Positions 51,245-61,866 of a stretch of 64,000 bases of DNA are shown here, in pieces. This DNA comes from Sphingobacterium sp. R2 (GTDB taxonomy: Bacteria; Bacteroidota; Bacteroidia; Sphingobacteriales; Sphingobacteriaceae): NCBI RefSeq assembly GCF_040760075.1, contig NZ_CP142884.1:1798001-1862000 (forward strand), written 5' to 3'. The translations under genes were made by a program, and so were the position numbers. The notes under the pieces are model-generated. The model saw only the letters and a program-made list of their open reading frames with translations. It was not told the origin of the DNA and made no database searches. Each line of letters begins with the position of its first letter. Positions within the stretch are counted from its first letter, which is position 1.

Positions 51245-52513
51245 TTAAATAGACCAAGGGCCTCTCATTGGTTGGTGAATTAATCTATTTGCGGCCTCAT
51301 CATTAATAAATAGCTCATTTTGGGAGTCATATTTTAGTGATCGGTTTAGTCGCAATGCTGCTAATCCCATGTTGACCAAAGTACAAGAACGATGTCCGTT
51401 GATTTCATTCAGTGCAAACTTTTCTCTTGTGCGAACAGATTCCAAGAAGTCGACAATCTGTGGTGCAGGTTCAGGGTATTGTGCAAGTTTTCTTTCCAAA
51501 TCTGGTATATCTGACTGAAACCCTCGATATAATTTACCTTTTGGACCTTCAATATAAGCGGCCTTTTCATCTTTCGCTTCACCGTCTAGAATGATCTGAC
51601 AACCATCGGCATAAGTAAATGTAATGCGTCGCCATGTACCCACAGCATCCGGATGTTGCTGCGGAGCATCCACGTCGACAGTAATGGGACTTTCGTTGTC
51701 TTTACCTAAAAAGTATTGAACAGGATCCATATAATGTTGTCCCATATCTCCAAGGCCACCGCCATCATAATCCCAATATCCCCTAAAGGTCGTGTGTACA
51801 CGGTGCTTGTTGTAAGGTTTATATGGCGCTGGACCTAACCATAAATCGTAATCAAGTTCTGCTGGAACCTTTTCCTCTGGTAAATTTTCCTTTCCTACCC
51901 AATAGAATTTCCAGTCAAAACCCGTATGCTTGCTTATCGTGACTTTCAACGGCCAACCCAACATACCTGTGTCGACTAATTTTTTGATTTTGCTTACGGG
52001 AACGTTCATTCCATAAAAGTCGTCCTTGAAACGAAACCAGGTATTTAGACGAAAGATATTGCCGTGCTGAGCAATGGCTTCTTTTACTTTTTTACCTTCA
52101 CCAATCGTTCGAGTCATCGGTTTTTCACACCAGATATCCTTTCCTGCTTTTGCCGCTTCAATAGACATCAATCCGTGCCAATGTGGGGGAGTGGCAATAT
52201 GCACAATATCTACTTCTAGAGATTTAATCAACTCCCTAAAGTCATGGTATTCCTTCACACCACCGCCTAAGTCTGCTTGTGCTGCCGCCAGATGGGTTTT
52301 GTCTACATCACAAATAGCTACTGTTTTAGTTCCGGCGTAGCCAAAGTGCCCTCGGCCCATATTGCCGACACCAATGACACCTTTGGTTAGATGGTCGCTC
52401 GGAGCAAGATATCCCTGTCCTCCGAGTACAAAGCGAGGTACAATAGAAAATGCCGCAGCACCGACCACGGATTTTTTTATGAAATCACGCCTTGATGAAT
52501 TCTGTTCTTTCAT
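51245..52513 (-). CDS. Gfo/Idh/MocA family oxidoreductase with Tat signal
   Basis: NAD(P)-dependent sugar oxidoreductase of 422 residues, exported folded through the Tat system. The signal carries the twin-arginine motif SRRDFIKKS (about 7-15), then AAAFSIVPRFVLGG. The Rossmann motif is GVIGVGNMGRGHFG near 45-58, and the family EKPMTRTIGEGKKV block is near 135. The C-terminal half is the usual alpha/beta substrate domain. It starts the operon with the HEAT/DUF1080 gene. Export of an NAD(P)-dependent enzyme fits a tightly bound cofactor, as in glycoside 3-oxidases and glycoside hydrolase 109-like proteins. The exact sugar is unknown. Confidence 0.9.
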   Translation of the reverse strand: MKEQNSSRRDFIKKSVVGAAAFSIVPRFVLGGQGYLAPSDHLTKGVIGVGNMGRGHFGYAGTKTVAICDVDKTHLAAAQADLGGGVKEYHDFRELIKSLEVDIVHIATPPHWHGLMSIEAAKAGKDIWCEKPMTRTIGEGKKVKEAIAQHGNIFRLNTWFRFKDDFYGMNVPVSKIKKLVDTGMLGWPLKVTISKHTGFDWKFYWVGKENLPEEKVPAELDYDLWLGPAPYKPYNKHRVHTTFRGYWDYDGGGLGDMGQHYMDPVQYFLGKDNESPITVDVDAPQQHPDAVGTWRRITFTYADGCQIILDGEAKDEKAAYIEGPKGKLYRGFQSDIPDLERKLAQYPEPAPQIVDFLESVRTREKFALNEINGHRSCTLVNMGLAALRLNRSLKYDSQNELFINDEAANRLIHQPMRGPWSI

Positions 52514-53073
52514 TTTGGTTGGATTAGTTGTTGTATAATTGATCCTCTATTAGGCTGTTAAAATTAACCGCATTGGATATTTAGTCTTAAAAATAGACAA
52601 AAAACTGATGAATGTAAACTGATAACTAAAATTTTACGTATTGTTTATTTAAGTTTTATTAAAAAATGATAAAAGAATAGATGTGAATCCGTTTCTTTCA
52701 AAGATAATAGACGATTGTATACCTATGATTCTATTTTTGTGTGTGAATTGTTACAGTTCAATACAGTGGCAAACCGCCGAGACAATGTGATGGTACAGTA
52801 AATTTCAATTATACTTAATCGTTTTCGTAAAATGGGCTTGATTCCGGCAAAATATTGCAGCATCTTTATTGTCACTCTGATCGCAAATCCTAAAAGATGA
52901 ATTTAAGATAGCAATTTTTTGGATCGTAGAATATGTTGTAAAATCACATGGATGTAGCTAGAAACTGCACTTCTACGCATTGTTAATTAATTTCAATTTG
53001 TGTTAAGGAGAAACGTAATTAGGAGCGATCAAATTGATTCGCCGGCATTGACTGACTAAAAATCTAATAGATA
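52514..53073 (+). other. 560-bp spacer between divergent carbohydrate genes
   Basis: No gene of credible size is present. A TATTTTTG (52732-52739, plus) matches the -7 consensus but lacks a TTTG at the right distance. No dyad longer than 6 bp stood out. It must contain the two divergent promoters for the oxidoreductase and GH88 genes. Confidence 0.5.
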
Positions 53074-54321
53074 ATGAAACTAAAGCAATCTTTTGTATGG
53101 GTATTAGCCATATTGGGCATATGCCCCGTTGTCCAGGCGCAAATAGTGAAACCGAATTTGTCCAAAGCCTTTATTCAGGAGCAACTGGACGCTGCTGCGA
53201 ATCAGATAAAGGTTCTTGCGGCAGAAACTCCGACAGAAAAGTTTCCAAAAACTTTCGAAAATGGCAAAGAGGTATTTTCTTCTTCGAGCTGGTGGTGTTC
53301 GGGCTTCTATCCGGGGACATTGTTGTATTTATATGAGGGCACCAAAGATGAAGGATTATTAAAGAAAGCAACCGAGAAATTGACCTATCTAGAAAAAGAA
53401 AAGAACAACAAGGGTACACATGATTTAGGGTTTATGTTATTCTGTAGTTTTGGAAACGCACTGCGTCTCACGGGTGATAACCAAAAGTATGGTCCAGTAC
53501 TCAGCACCGGCGCCAATTCCCTGGCGTCTCGTTATAGCCCGATTACCAAAACAATCCGTTCTTGGGATCACGGATCATGGCAGTATCCGGTTATAATCGA
53601 TAATATGATGAACCTGGAGTTTTTGACACAGGTGTCTAAAATGACAGGAGACAAGAAATTCTATGATATTGCGGTATCTCACGCTGAAACAACCTTGAAA
53701 AATCACTTTAGAAAAGATTATAGTTCATACCATGTGATCGATTATGACAAAAACACAGGTAAGGCCATTGGTAAAAAGACCCATCAGGGCGCATTTGATG
53801 AATCGGCCTGGTCAAGAGGACAAGGATGGGCGTTGTATGGTTATACCATGATGTACCGCGAGACAAAGAAGAAAGAATTTTTGAAGCAGGCCCAGCAAAT
53901 CGCAAAGTATATCCTAAGCAATCCGAATCTGCCTGCTGATCTGATTCCCTACTGGGATTTTGATAAAGATAAAATTGCGCAGTCAGATAAAATGTATCCG
54001 AATAAGGATCTGCGGGATGTATCTGCGGCGGCATTATATGCATCTGCTTTGTTAGAGCTCTCACAATACACAAAGGGAAGTGAAGCTTTGAATTATTTTG
54101 ATAAAGCAGAAACGATTCTTAAGAATTTGTCTAAGGCACCCTATCTGGCTTCTTATGGTCAAAATGGAGGCTATATATTACAACATAGTGTTGGCGCGCT
54201 ACCGTTGAATTCGGAAATCGATGTCCCATTGACCTATGCAGATTATTATTATGTGGAGGCTTTGGTGCGGTATCAGCGTTTGTTGGATGGTGAACCAATG
54301 ATTAAAGCGATTGCTAAATAA
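53074..54321 (+). CDS. Glycoside hydrolase family 88 (unsaturated glucuronyl hydrolase)
   Basis: Exported enzyme of 415 residues that would cleave an unsaturated uronic acid from oligosaccharides produced by a polysaccharide lyase. It has a signal peptide of about 22 residues (ending PVVQA). The (alpha/alpha)6 barrel shows GH88-type blocks: the SWWCSGFYPGTLLYLYE stretch near 71, SWDHGSWQYPVIIDNMMNLE near 167-186, DESAWSRGQGWALYGYTMMY near 247-266 and KDLRDVSAAALYASALLEL near 311. The Asp of the DNM region is a likely acid/base. It lies convergent to the hybrid sensor gene of a SusC/SusD locus and probably belongs to it. GH105 is the nearest alternative; the SWSRGQGW block favours GH88. Confidence 0.88.
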   Translation: MKLKQSFVWVLAILGICPVVQAQIVKPNLSKAFIQEQLDAAANQIKVLAAETPTEKFPKTFENGKEVFSSSSWWCSGFYPGTLLYLYEGTKDEGLLKKATEKLTYLEKEKNNKGTHDLGFMLFCSFGNALRLTGDNQKYGPVLSTGANSLASRYSPITKTIRSWDHGSWQYPVIIDNMMNLEFLTQVSKMTGDKKFYDIAVSHAETTLKNHFRKDYSSYHVIDYDKNTGKAIGKKTHQGAFDESAWSRGQGWALYGYTMMYRETKKKEFLKQAQQIAKYILSNPNLPADLIPYWDFDKDKIAQSDKMYPNKDLRDVSAAALYASALLELSQYTKGSEALNYFDKAETILKNLSKAPYLASYGQNGGYILQHSVGALPLNSEIDVPLTYADYYYVEALVRYQRLLDGEPMIKAIAK

Positions 54322-54421
54322 AGTGTTAAAAAAATAAGGCAAATTCTTGGGAGATGAACTCGTTTTAACGACACCGGAATAGATGAAAAAGAACAGGATA
54401 TAAACTACATTGAACAAATAG

Positions 54422-57400
54422 CTAAGATTTAGCGGTCTGGCTGGAATTTGCTGTTTGTTCTGATGGATTATGTCCAAACTGTTTTTTAAATTCCTTACTG
54501 AAGTATTTTCTATCGGAAAACCCCACAGCGTAGGCTATCTCACTAATGTTCATGGCCGAATTCAGTAATTCTTTCGCTTTGTTTAGCCTGTACATTTTCA
54601 CATAGTTATTGAGAGATAAATTAGATATAGCTTTCAACTTACGATAGAGGATTGGCGCACTCATTCCCATTGTTCTAGAAATAAAATTGACATCAAAACC
54701 GTCCGATTGAAGATTTTTTTCGATCAATTGATTTAAGGAGGAAATAAATTGTGCATCAAGTTCATTGTCGAAAGTAGCTGTCTTGACATGAAACGCCTTA
54801 CTTTTCGCCTGACTGATAGCTAGGAGATTTTGGGCAGAAAGAAAGAGTTGTTTATTATCAAAGGGCTTTGTCAAATAAATATTTGCGCCGCTTTCCAAAG
54901 CTAAAGTTTGCGTGTTGCTATCGGTAACTGCGGTCAACAAGATGAACGGGATATGACTAGTGATTATATTTTTTTTTATGGCTTCACACAGTTGAGCACC
55001 GTCCATGTAAGGCATCATTAGGTCTGAAATAATAAGATCAGGGATATATTCCAATGCTTTGGAAAGAGCCTCTTCACCATTATTTGCTGTAATGATCGTG
55101 TAGGTATCCTGAAACAGATTGACCACTGTTGCTAATAATTCTTTATTGTCTTCCACAATTAAGATCGTTTGTTGCAAGGAAGTGTCGAACGTGCCTGGAC
55201 TGGGTATGCTAATGTCTTCTGTTTCCTTTGCAAGGAGATCTACTGCTTGCGGCTCTACTTTCTCGCCAGCTTGTTTCGGTAAGGTTACCGTAAATACTGT
55301 CCATTTTCCTTTTTCATCGTCCTGTGTAAGGCAACAGATATCCCCCCTGTGCTGTTGTACAATATGTTTGGTTAACGCAAGTCCGATTCCAGTGCCTATC
55401 GCATCTTGAACTTGCTCTTCGCGATAGTACTCTTCAAATATTTTGAATTGGTTATCGATTGCGATGCCGATTCCATTATCGACAATGCTAATAGCTATTG
55501 TGTGATCAGTTTCGATAAGATCCAGATAAACTGTACCATGTTCTGGGGTATACTTGATAGCATTTGACAAGAGATTAAACATGACTTTATCAAATTGTAC
55601 GGTATCTATGGATTGTAGCCCCACAGTATCCAGCTGCCGGATATAGTAGTTGAGGTGTTTTGCTTTGGCAAGATCATTTAATAGGTAGAAGGTATCTTCT
55701 ATATATTCCCTAAAAGAGATGTCTGTTTTTTTCAGCACAAAATGCTTGTCGTCGAACTTTTTAAAATCGAGTAATTCGTTGATGACTCCTAGGAGTTTGT
55801 TGGCATTCTTTTTTATTCGTTTTACTTTATTTTGGGTAGCGGTAAGATTAGCTGTTTCTGATATAATTTCATCTAACGGAGCGGTAATCAAAGTCAGAGG
55901 AGTACGAATTTCGTGCGATATCTGTGTGAAGAATTTTATTTTCTTTTCCTGCTCCCGTTCTGAATTGATTAGCATCTTCCTTTCGACAACAAACTTAATA
56001 ACCAGATGTACGCCCAGAGCAAATAATCCTGCATACATTAAATAGGCCCACCACGTTCTCCAAAATGGAGGTTGAATGTCGATATTAATCCGTAGCGGTA
56101 TACTGCTCCACATACCATCATTGTTACTCGCGAATATGGTCAGTCTATGTATACCTACTGGAACATTCGTATATCGTATTGAAGGATTACTTGTTTCAAT
56201 CCAATCCTTGTCAAAACCGTCGAGCTTGTATCGATACCTATTCTTTTGCGGTTTTATGAAATTAGAACCTGAAAAATTAATAGTAAGAAAGTTTTCATCG
56301 TGTCGGAGGCTGAGCTGATAGCTGTTTGGATCTTCCGTTTTATGAATCCGTCCGTAGTTTAGTGGAGTCTCTTCGAGGAAGATATTTCGGAAGAGGACAT
56401 TGGGGATGTTTTGATTGAAGGTTATTTTTCGAGTATCTAGGGAAATTACACCGTTGAGTGTGGTGACGAATAATGTTCCTGTTTTGCTGGCAAAGACTTT
56501 AGCTCCAAGAAGATTTTTTACCGGTAAACCATCATACTGATTGAGAAGATAGCTATGTTTTGTCTCGGGATTAAAGCATATGAGACCATCTTTACTGGTA
56601 AGCCATACCTTATCGTTCACATAGATGGGCCATCCTAGCGAATTGTTCGGAAAGCGAGAGACCTTGGTTAAGTGATCATGCTGATCAAAATGATATAAAT
56701 ATTGGTTGGATGTTAACCAAACATCCCCATTTGGATGAACATAAAATCCTCCCACCGTCAATGTATCCAATTGTTGTATCGCTCTTATGTTTGAGTCATT
56801 AGGTTTTCTTCGAAAAAGGGAACCTCCGCTTAGGAAATAAATGTACTGTTTAGCATCAGCTTGTATATCATCGATTGTAGCTGTTTTTAAAACGGGATTA
56901 TATTGTGGCTGTTTCCCTGGGTCTACGGTGTAGAGTCCTTTATTGGTGCCGAGGTAAATACGATGCGCAGGATCAACGTAAATACTGTAGATGTTATTTT
57001 TGAGATTTAGACGATCCTTTTCCAGATAAAAGTGTCGCGCATTTCCAGATTGGGCATCGATAATGGAATAACCGCCACCATATTGTGCGGCGTAGATTTT
57101 GTTATCTTTTGTGAATAAGTCCTTAATCAGATTCGACTGGGTCAATTGTGATAATGGAGAGGTGGCTCCTGTTCTCTTGTCAATTTTATTGATTCCTTCT
57201 TCCTCCGTTCCGATCCAATACGCGTTTTCTGATTCTGTGAAACTACCGGCAATATCGCTATTGAGTCGAAAACCAGAAAGCGAACGGGTTGAATAATGTT
57301 GTATGGGGATAAGATCGGGGTAAATAGCATTTATTCCTCCAAAATAGGTTCCTATCCAAGTGATTTGTTGCCGATCGATAAAAATATCATATATCGAATT

Positions 57401-58303
57401 TTGGCTCAATGAGTTTTTTACGGAAGTATTATGTTTATAGTTTAAGAACTGCGCCGATCCATTAAAGATTGAGAGTCCTTTTAAGGTGCCAATCAGTAGT
57501 TCGCCATTTTTTGCCGGCACAATTTTCCGGACGTTATTGCTCAATAGATTACTATTGGTTTCGTTTATATTATTCCATGTTTTATCCGTAAAGTTAAATT
57601 GGAATATTCCATGCAATTTTGTCCCAACCCAAAGTATATTTTGATGAAGATATAGCGCACTGAAAATACGTTCTCTTAAGGGGAGGGGGGGCAGCATTAG
57701 ATCTCGGATAGTGGAGATCTGATCCTTTTGCAGTGAAAAAGACTCAATGCCCTTGTAACTTGCTATTATATAGGTAGTAGGGCTAGTTTGAACAATGGAT
57801 TGTACATTGGGACGGTCCAGAATTTTTTTGAGACTGTAGGTCCCGGCGGTCGGGATTACCTGGTAAAGCCCCTTGTCTGTGCATAGAAATATTTGGTCTG
57901 ATAAAAATTGGATGTCGGTGACGGCAATTTTTTCCTGAAAAGGTTTTCCTTGTTTCAATACAGCTTTACGTTTGTCGATGTCGAAAATGAATAATTGAGT
58001 TGCAGTCGCGATGAAGAGATGATTCTTTGCATTGATGCCAATCTTATTAATATAATCTACCTTTTTAAAGACGGTATCCTGTACTAAAATATTGGTGATA
58101 TGCTGGGAGTCATATACAAATAGGTTGGGGCCGCCGCCAAACCAAAGTTTACCCAGTTTATCCTGCGCAATTGTTAATACCGCCTGTTTATCCAATACAT
58201 TATCCTGGCTTAGCGTCTCAAACTTAAGATCCTGGGCATGACAAAGGGAAATGATAGATATCAACAGCAGAAATTGTCGCGATAAAATAGGCAATATGTT
58301 CAT
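54422..58303 (-). CDS. Hybrid two-component system sensor-regulator of the SusC/SusD locus
   Basis: A 1293-residue one-protein signalling system typical of Bacteroidota polysaccharide loci. In order: signal peptide (1-23), two seven-bladed propeller-type sensor regions made of repeats (about 30-650), a Y_Y_Y domain (about 670-740) and one membrane segment (about 752-775). These are followed by a HisKA domain with FFTQISHEIRTPLTL (His near 796), an ATPase domain with DNGIGIA, a receiver (about 1044-1160, Asp in IISDLMMPYMDG), and an AraC-type HTH (about 1190-1290, MSAPILYRKLKAISNLSLNN). The sensor binds an oligosaccharide in the periplasm and the HTH activates the locus. It is transcribed divergently from susC, with a 135-bp spacer that probably holds its operator. 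Confidence 0.96.
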   Translation of the reverse strand: MNILPILSRQFLLLISIISLCHAQDLKFETLSQDNVLDKQAVLTIAQDKLGKLWFGGGPNLFVYDSQHITNILVQDTVFKKVDYINKIGINAKNHLFIATATQLFIFDIDKRKAVLKQGKPFQEKIAVTDIQFLSDQIFLCTDKGLYQVIPTAGTYSLKKILDRPNVQSIVQTSPTTYIIASYKGIESFSLQKDQISTIRDLMLPPLPLRERIFSALYLHQNILWVGTKLHGIFQFNFTDKTWNNINETNSNLLSNNVRKIVPAKNGELLIGTLKGLSIFNGSAQFLNYKHNTSVKNSLSQNSIYDIFIDRQQITWIGTYFGGINAIYPDLIPIQHYSTRSLSGFRLNSDIAGSFTESENAYWIGTEEEGINKIDKRTGATSPLSQLTQSNLIKDLFTKDNKIYAAQYGGGYSIIDAQSGNARHFYLEKDRLNLKNNIYSIYVDPAHRIYLGTNKGLYTVDPGKQPQYNPVLKTATIDDIQADAKQYIYFLSGGSLFRRKPNDSNIRAIQQLDTLTVGGFYVHPNGDVWLTSNQYLYHFDQHDHLTKVSRFPNNSLGWPIYVNDKVWLTSKDGLICFNPETKHSYLLNQYDGLPVKNLLGAKVFASKTGTLFVTTLNGVISLDTRKITFNQNIPNVLFRNIFLEETPLNYGRIHKTEDPNSYQLSLRHDENFLTINFSGSNFIKPQKNRYRYKLDGFDKDWIETSNPSIRYTNVPVGIHRLTIFASNNDGMWSSIPLRINIDIQPPFWRTWWAYLMYAGLFALGVHLVIKFVVERKMLINSEREQEKKIKFFTQISHEIRTPLTLITAPLDEIISETANLTATQNKVKRIKKNANKLLGVINELLDFKKFDDKHFVLKKTDISFREYIEDTFYLLNDLAKAKHLNYYIRQLDTVGLQSIDTVQFDKVMFNLLSNAIKYTPEHGTVYLDLIETDHTIAISIVDNGIGIAIDNQFKIFEEYYREEQVQDAIGTGIGLALTKHIVQQHRGDICCLTQDDEKGKWTVFTVTLPKQAGEKVEPQAVDLLAKETEDISIPSPGTFDTSLQQTILIVEDNKELLATVVNLFQDTYTIITANNGEEALSKALEYIPDLIISDLMMPYMDGAQLCEAIKKNIITSHIPFILLTAVTDSNTQTLALESGANIYLTKPFDNKQLFLSAQNLLAISQAKSKAFHVKTATFDNELDAQFISSLNQLIEKNLQSDGFDVNFISRTMGMSAPILYRKLKAISNLSLNNYVKMYRLNKAKELLNSAMNISEIAYAVGFSDRKYFSKEFKKQFGHNPSEQTANSSQTAKS

Positions 58304-58438
58304 GGTTATGGGGTCTTTGGATCAAATTTAAGATTTTACCCCTAAATATTTATGAATTTTCCCCGCCTTAATTTGCTCGTAGAACCATCTTTGGCTTATT
58401 AAACAACCAATTTTTTTATAAAACTAATTTCCTAAAGT

Positions 58439-61400
58439 ATGGCAAAGTTTTACAAAGTTGGACTGTCTGCTATGATGCTGTTTACTGTGGGTGCGAGTAT
58501 GGCACAGCAGAAAATTTCGATTACGGGGCGGATTACAGACAGTCAAGGAGCACCTTTAGCGGGTGTAACGATTCGGGAGAAGGGTGGAAGTGTTTCTACT
58601 TCGACAAATGAGGCGGGTCAATATACCCTCGCTGCTTCAGAAAATGCTACAATCCTGATATCATACATAGGATATCAGGATCAGGAAATCAATCCTAAAG
58701 GACGTTCAATCATTAATGTTACGCTAGAAAGAAGTACTTCGGCGCTTGATGAGGTTGTCGTTGTAGGTTATGGCACACAGAAAAAAGTCAATTTGACAGG
58801 ATCTGTCGCTACCGTTGGTGCAGATAAGCTTACCAATAGGCCAATTATGAACCTTGCCGCGGCTTTAGGTGGAACTGCTCCTGGTATACGAGTTACACAA
58901 GGAAATGGAAATCCTGGTAGTGAATCCGTTTCTATTCGAGTGCGTGGTACGGGATCATTTAATAATAATGATCCACTAATTCTCGTTGATGGCGCTGTGG
59001 CCGATATGGTTCCATTAAATACAGATGATATCGAGAGCATTTCTATTTTGAAAGATGCGGCTTCGGCAGCAATTTATGGATCTCGTGCCGCTAATGGCGT
59101 CATTCTCGTGACTACTAAAAAAGGACGGAAAGGTGAAGCGCCTAAAATAACATTCAATGCATTGTATGCACGTGAGAAAGCGCAGACTGATTTGAAATTT
59201 ATGTCGAGTACAGCTGATTGGATGGAACTACACAACATCGCTAAGGTGAATGCTAATCCGACTTCGACATCTCCTGATTATACACTTTCAACGATTGAAG
59301 ACTGGCGCAAAGCAAATGCTGATCCTAATGGTATTTATACTAATCCGATTACCGGGAATAGCATTCCTAATTGGTTGGCATATCCAAACACAGACTGGGC
59401 TCAGGTTCTCTTCCAGCCCCAATATTATCAGCGATATGGTGTTTCAGTAACTGGAGGTAGTGATAAATCTTCTTATCTCCTGTCAGCAGGGTATCAAAAT
59501 AATCCTGGAACGTTGGCAAATACTGGAATGAAAAGATTCAACATTCGGACCAACTTAGAAACAAAAATTGCGGATAGAATTACTTTTGGAACACAAACTT
59601 ATGCAACGAAGGAGTATAAGCAGCCCGGTAGCACTTCAATGACCTATTTGCTTCAGGCTTTTCCTGGAATGACACCAATTTATCAGGGGAAATATGGCTC
59701 AAGTGAAGATCCCAACACAACAAATAAGGATAATATTCTCCAACAGGTGGCTTCGAATGGTGGGGAAAACAACTTCACACGTATCAATAGCACATGGTAT
59801 GCTAACGCGGATCTTTGGAAAGGAATTGTCGCGGAAGCACGGTTTAACTACAGTGAATATATGCGTGAGGATGAAAATTATTCCCAAAACTTGCCGAGAT
59901 ATAGTTTTAGAGAAAGCTTTGAGAAGCCTAAAGAGGGGATAGGGAATTTAGACCAGGCAACGACATATAGATACGCTTATAAATCTTCCAGTTATACAGC
60001 GAATGCATTATTGCGTTACGCGCATACTTTTGGGAAACATGATGTTGGCGGATTAGTAGGATACGAGCAATATTATTCAAAGACAAGTGGGTTTAACGCT
60101 ACAAAAAGGGGCTTATTAGACTGGGACGTAACGGATATAACTTCAGGTGCGACAATGGAATCAATTGGAGGTGACGCTAAAGCGGAGAACGCAATGATTT
60201 CTTATTTTGGCCGTGTAAACTATGCCTATGATGGTAAATATTTGTTCGAAGGAAACTTTCGTTCGGACGCGTCATCTAAGTTTGCTCCAGGACATCGCAC
60301 AGGATTTTTTCCTTCTTTCTCAGCAGGTTGGGTAATCAGTAACGAACGTTTTTTTGACCCAGCCAAAACAACGGTTAATTACTTAAAGCTTAGAGGGTCC
60401 TATGGAACCTTAGGGAATACAATAAGTGGGAATTACGATTGGCAGACTCTTTATCAAAAAGTGAATAATGTATTTAACGAGTCGGTTGCGAATGGGGTTA
60501 TTCAGCAAACTATCCAAAATCTTAGTTTATCATGGGAAAAACTGACCACCTATAATTTGGGGTTAGAGGCCAGTTTCTTAGATCGTCGTTTGAGTGTCGA
60601 GGCCGATATGTATTCTCGAAAGACTTCTGATATCTTAACGGCAGCGATTATTTATTTGACAATGGGTAATATCAATGCCCCGATGTCCAATACTGCTTCA
60701 ATGAATAATAAAGGGATAGAGCTTAATCTGGGATGGAACGACAAAATCGGAGATTTGAGGTATGGAGTTAGTGGTAATATTTCTTACAACATGAACAGAG
60801 TCTCCGGATTTAAAGGAACATTAAAGTATGAACAAGATCCATCCACCCTCGATATTTGGGGTAATCCGACTTGGCGCTATACGAATTTAGCCGATGTATC
60901 TACAGGAGGAAACGAACGTCGTGTGGAACAACATATGCTTGACGAGTGGTTTCTAAGAAGGCCTTATGCGGGAACTGGAACCTATATAAAATCTGACGGA
61001 AGTGTAGATCCCAATGGAGGGCCAACAGATGGGATGATTCGTACCAAAGCCGACCTGGAATGGGTAAAATCCATGATTGCTGCAAATTATTCTTTCAATA
61101 ACAATACAGTGGGCCCGGGAGCAGCAAACATTTGGTATGGACAAATGCTTATGGCAGATGCGAATGGTGATGGTAAGTACGGTAATGATGATGACCGTGA
61201 ATTCACCGGAAAGTCTTCTGTTGCCAAATTTGTGTTTGGCTTAAATCTGACAGCCGCATACAAAGGATTTGATCTAAATATGTTATTGGCTGGTCGGGTT
61301 GGCTCTTATCATTATATTAATGAGCGTGGATCAAATGGATCGATATTGGCGAATACAGGTGACCAATTGCCAGCAGACGCTTGGACAAAATACTATTCCT

Positions 61401-61759
61401 ATGATGCCGTAAGAGCAAATAGCGATTATGATAATTATGATCCTGCTACGGATCCAAATGCAAATATCAATGGTAAATACCCACGTTTGCTTTCTTCAAG
61501 TTCAATCATGCAGGCTAATACATTCTATTTGTACAATACCTCGTATTTAAAGTTAAAGTCTCTGCAGTTAGGCTATACATTTCCTAAAAAATGGATTAAT
61601 CAAGCTAAAATGAAAGACTTAAGGGTATTTGTAACAGGAGAAAACCTGTTGACTTTTAAACATAAAGATTTTCCGGGAGTGGATCCGGAACTGGGCGGTT
61701 CATTGATTGTTTATCCCATCGCGAAGCTATATTCCGCTGGGGTATCGGTAACTTTTTAA
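58439..61759 (+). CDS. SusC-like TonB-dependent outer membrane transporter
   Basis: Outer-membrane importer of oligosaccharides, powered by TonB. It is 1106 residues long. After a signal peptide (1-22) come a carboxypeptidase-regulatory-like beta sandwich (about 24-100, ITGRITDSQGAPLAGVTIR), a TonB box LDEVVVVGYGTQKK near 101-114, and a plug domain containing DPLILVDGA and SILKDAASAAIYGSRAANGV near 201-221. The remainder is a 22-strand barrel ending in an aromatic-poor VSVTF tail that still has the terminal Phe. It is paired with the SusD gene 107 nt downstream. The substrate is unknown; a uronic-acid-containing polysaccharide is suggested by the GH88 gene nearby. Confidence 0.95.
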   Translation: MAKFYKVGLSAMMLFTVGASMAQQKISITGRITDSQGAPLAGVTIREKGGSVSTSTNEAGQYTLAASENATILISYIGYQDQEINPKGRSIINVTLERSTSALDEVVVVGYGTQKKVNLTGSVATVGADKLTNRPIMNLAAALGGTAPGIRVTQGNGNPGSESVSIRVRGTGSFNNNDPLILVDGAVADMVPLNTDDIESISILKDAASAAIYGSRAANGVILVTTKKGRKGEAPKITFNALYAREKAQTDLKFMSSTADWMELHNIAKVNANPTSTSPDYTLSTIEDWRKANADPNGIYTNPITGNSIPNWLAYPNTDWAQVLFQPQYYQRYGVSVTGGSDKSSYLLSAGYQNNPGTLANTGMKRFNIRTNLETKIADRITFGTQTYATKEYKQPGSTSMTYLLQAFPGMTPIYQGKYGSSEDPNTTNKDNILQQVASNGGENNFTRINSTWYANADLWKGIVAEARFNYSEYMREDENYSQNLPRYSFRESFEKPKEGIGNLDQATTYRYAYKSSSYTANALLRYAHTFGKHDVGGLVGYEQYYSKTSGFNATKRGLLDWDVTDITSGATMESIGGDAKAENAMISYFGRVNYAYDGKYLFEGNFRSDASSKFAPGHRTGFFPSFSAGWVISNERFFDPAKTTVNYLKLRGSYGTLGNTISGNYDWQTLYQKVNNVFNESVANGVIQQTIQNLSLSWEKLTTYNLGLEASFLDRRLSVEADMYSRKTSDILTAAIIYLTMGNINAPMSNTASMNNKGIELNLGWNDKIGDLRYGVSGNISYNMNRVSGFKGTLKYEQDPSTLDIWGNPTWRYTNLADVSTGGNERRVEQHMLDEWFLRRPYAGTGTYIKSDGSVDPNGGPTDGMIRTKADLEWVKSMIAANYSFNNNTVGPGAANIWYGQMLMADANGDGKYGNDDDREFTGKSSVAKFVFGLNLTAAYKGFDLNMLLAGRVGSYHYINERGSNGSILANTGDQLPADAWTKYYSYDAVRANSDYDNYDPATDPNANINGKYPRLLSSSSIMQANTFYLYNTSYLKLKSLQLGYTFPKKWINQAKMKDLRVFVTGENLLTFKHKDFPGVDPELGGSLIVYPIAKLYSAGVSVTF

Positions 61760-61866
61760 CTTAATCTCCGAACAGAAGGATGAATTAATTTGAGTTTTCA
61801 ATAGAGTAAGACTAGACTGACGTCTTCGTCTTAAACGCTGGTTAGTCAAATAAAATAAAAATAGAG

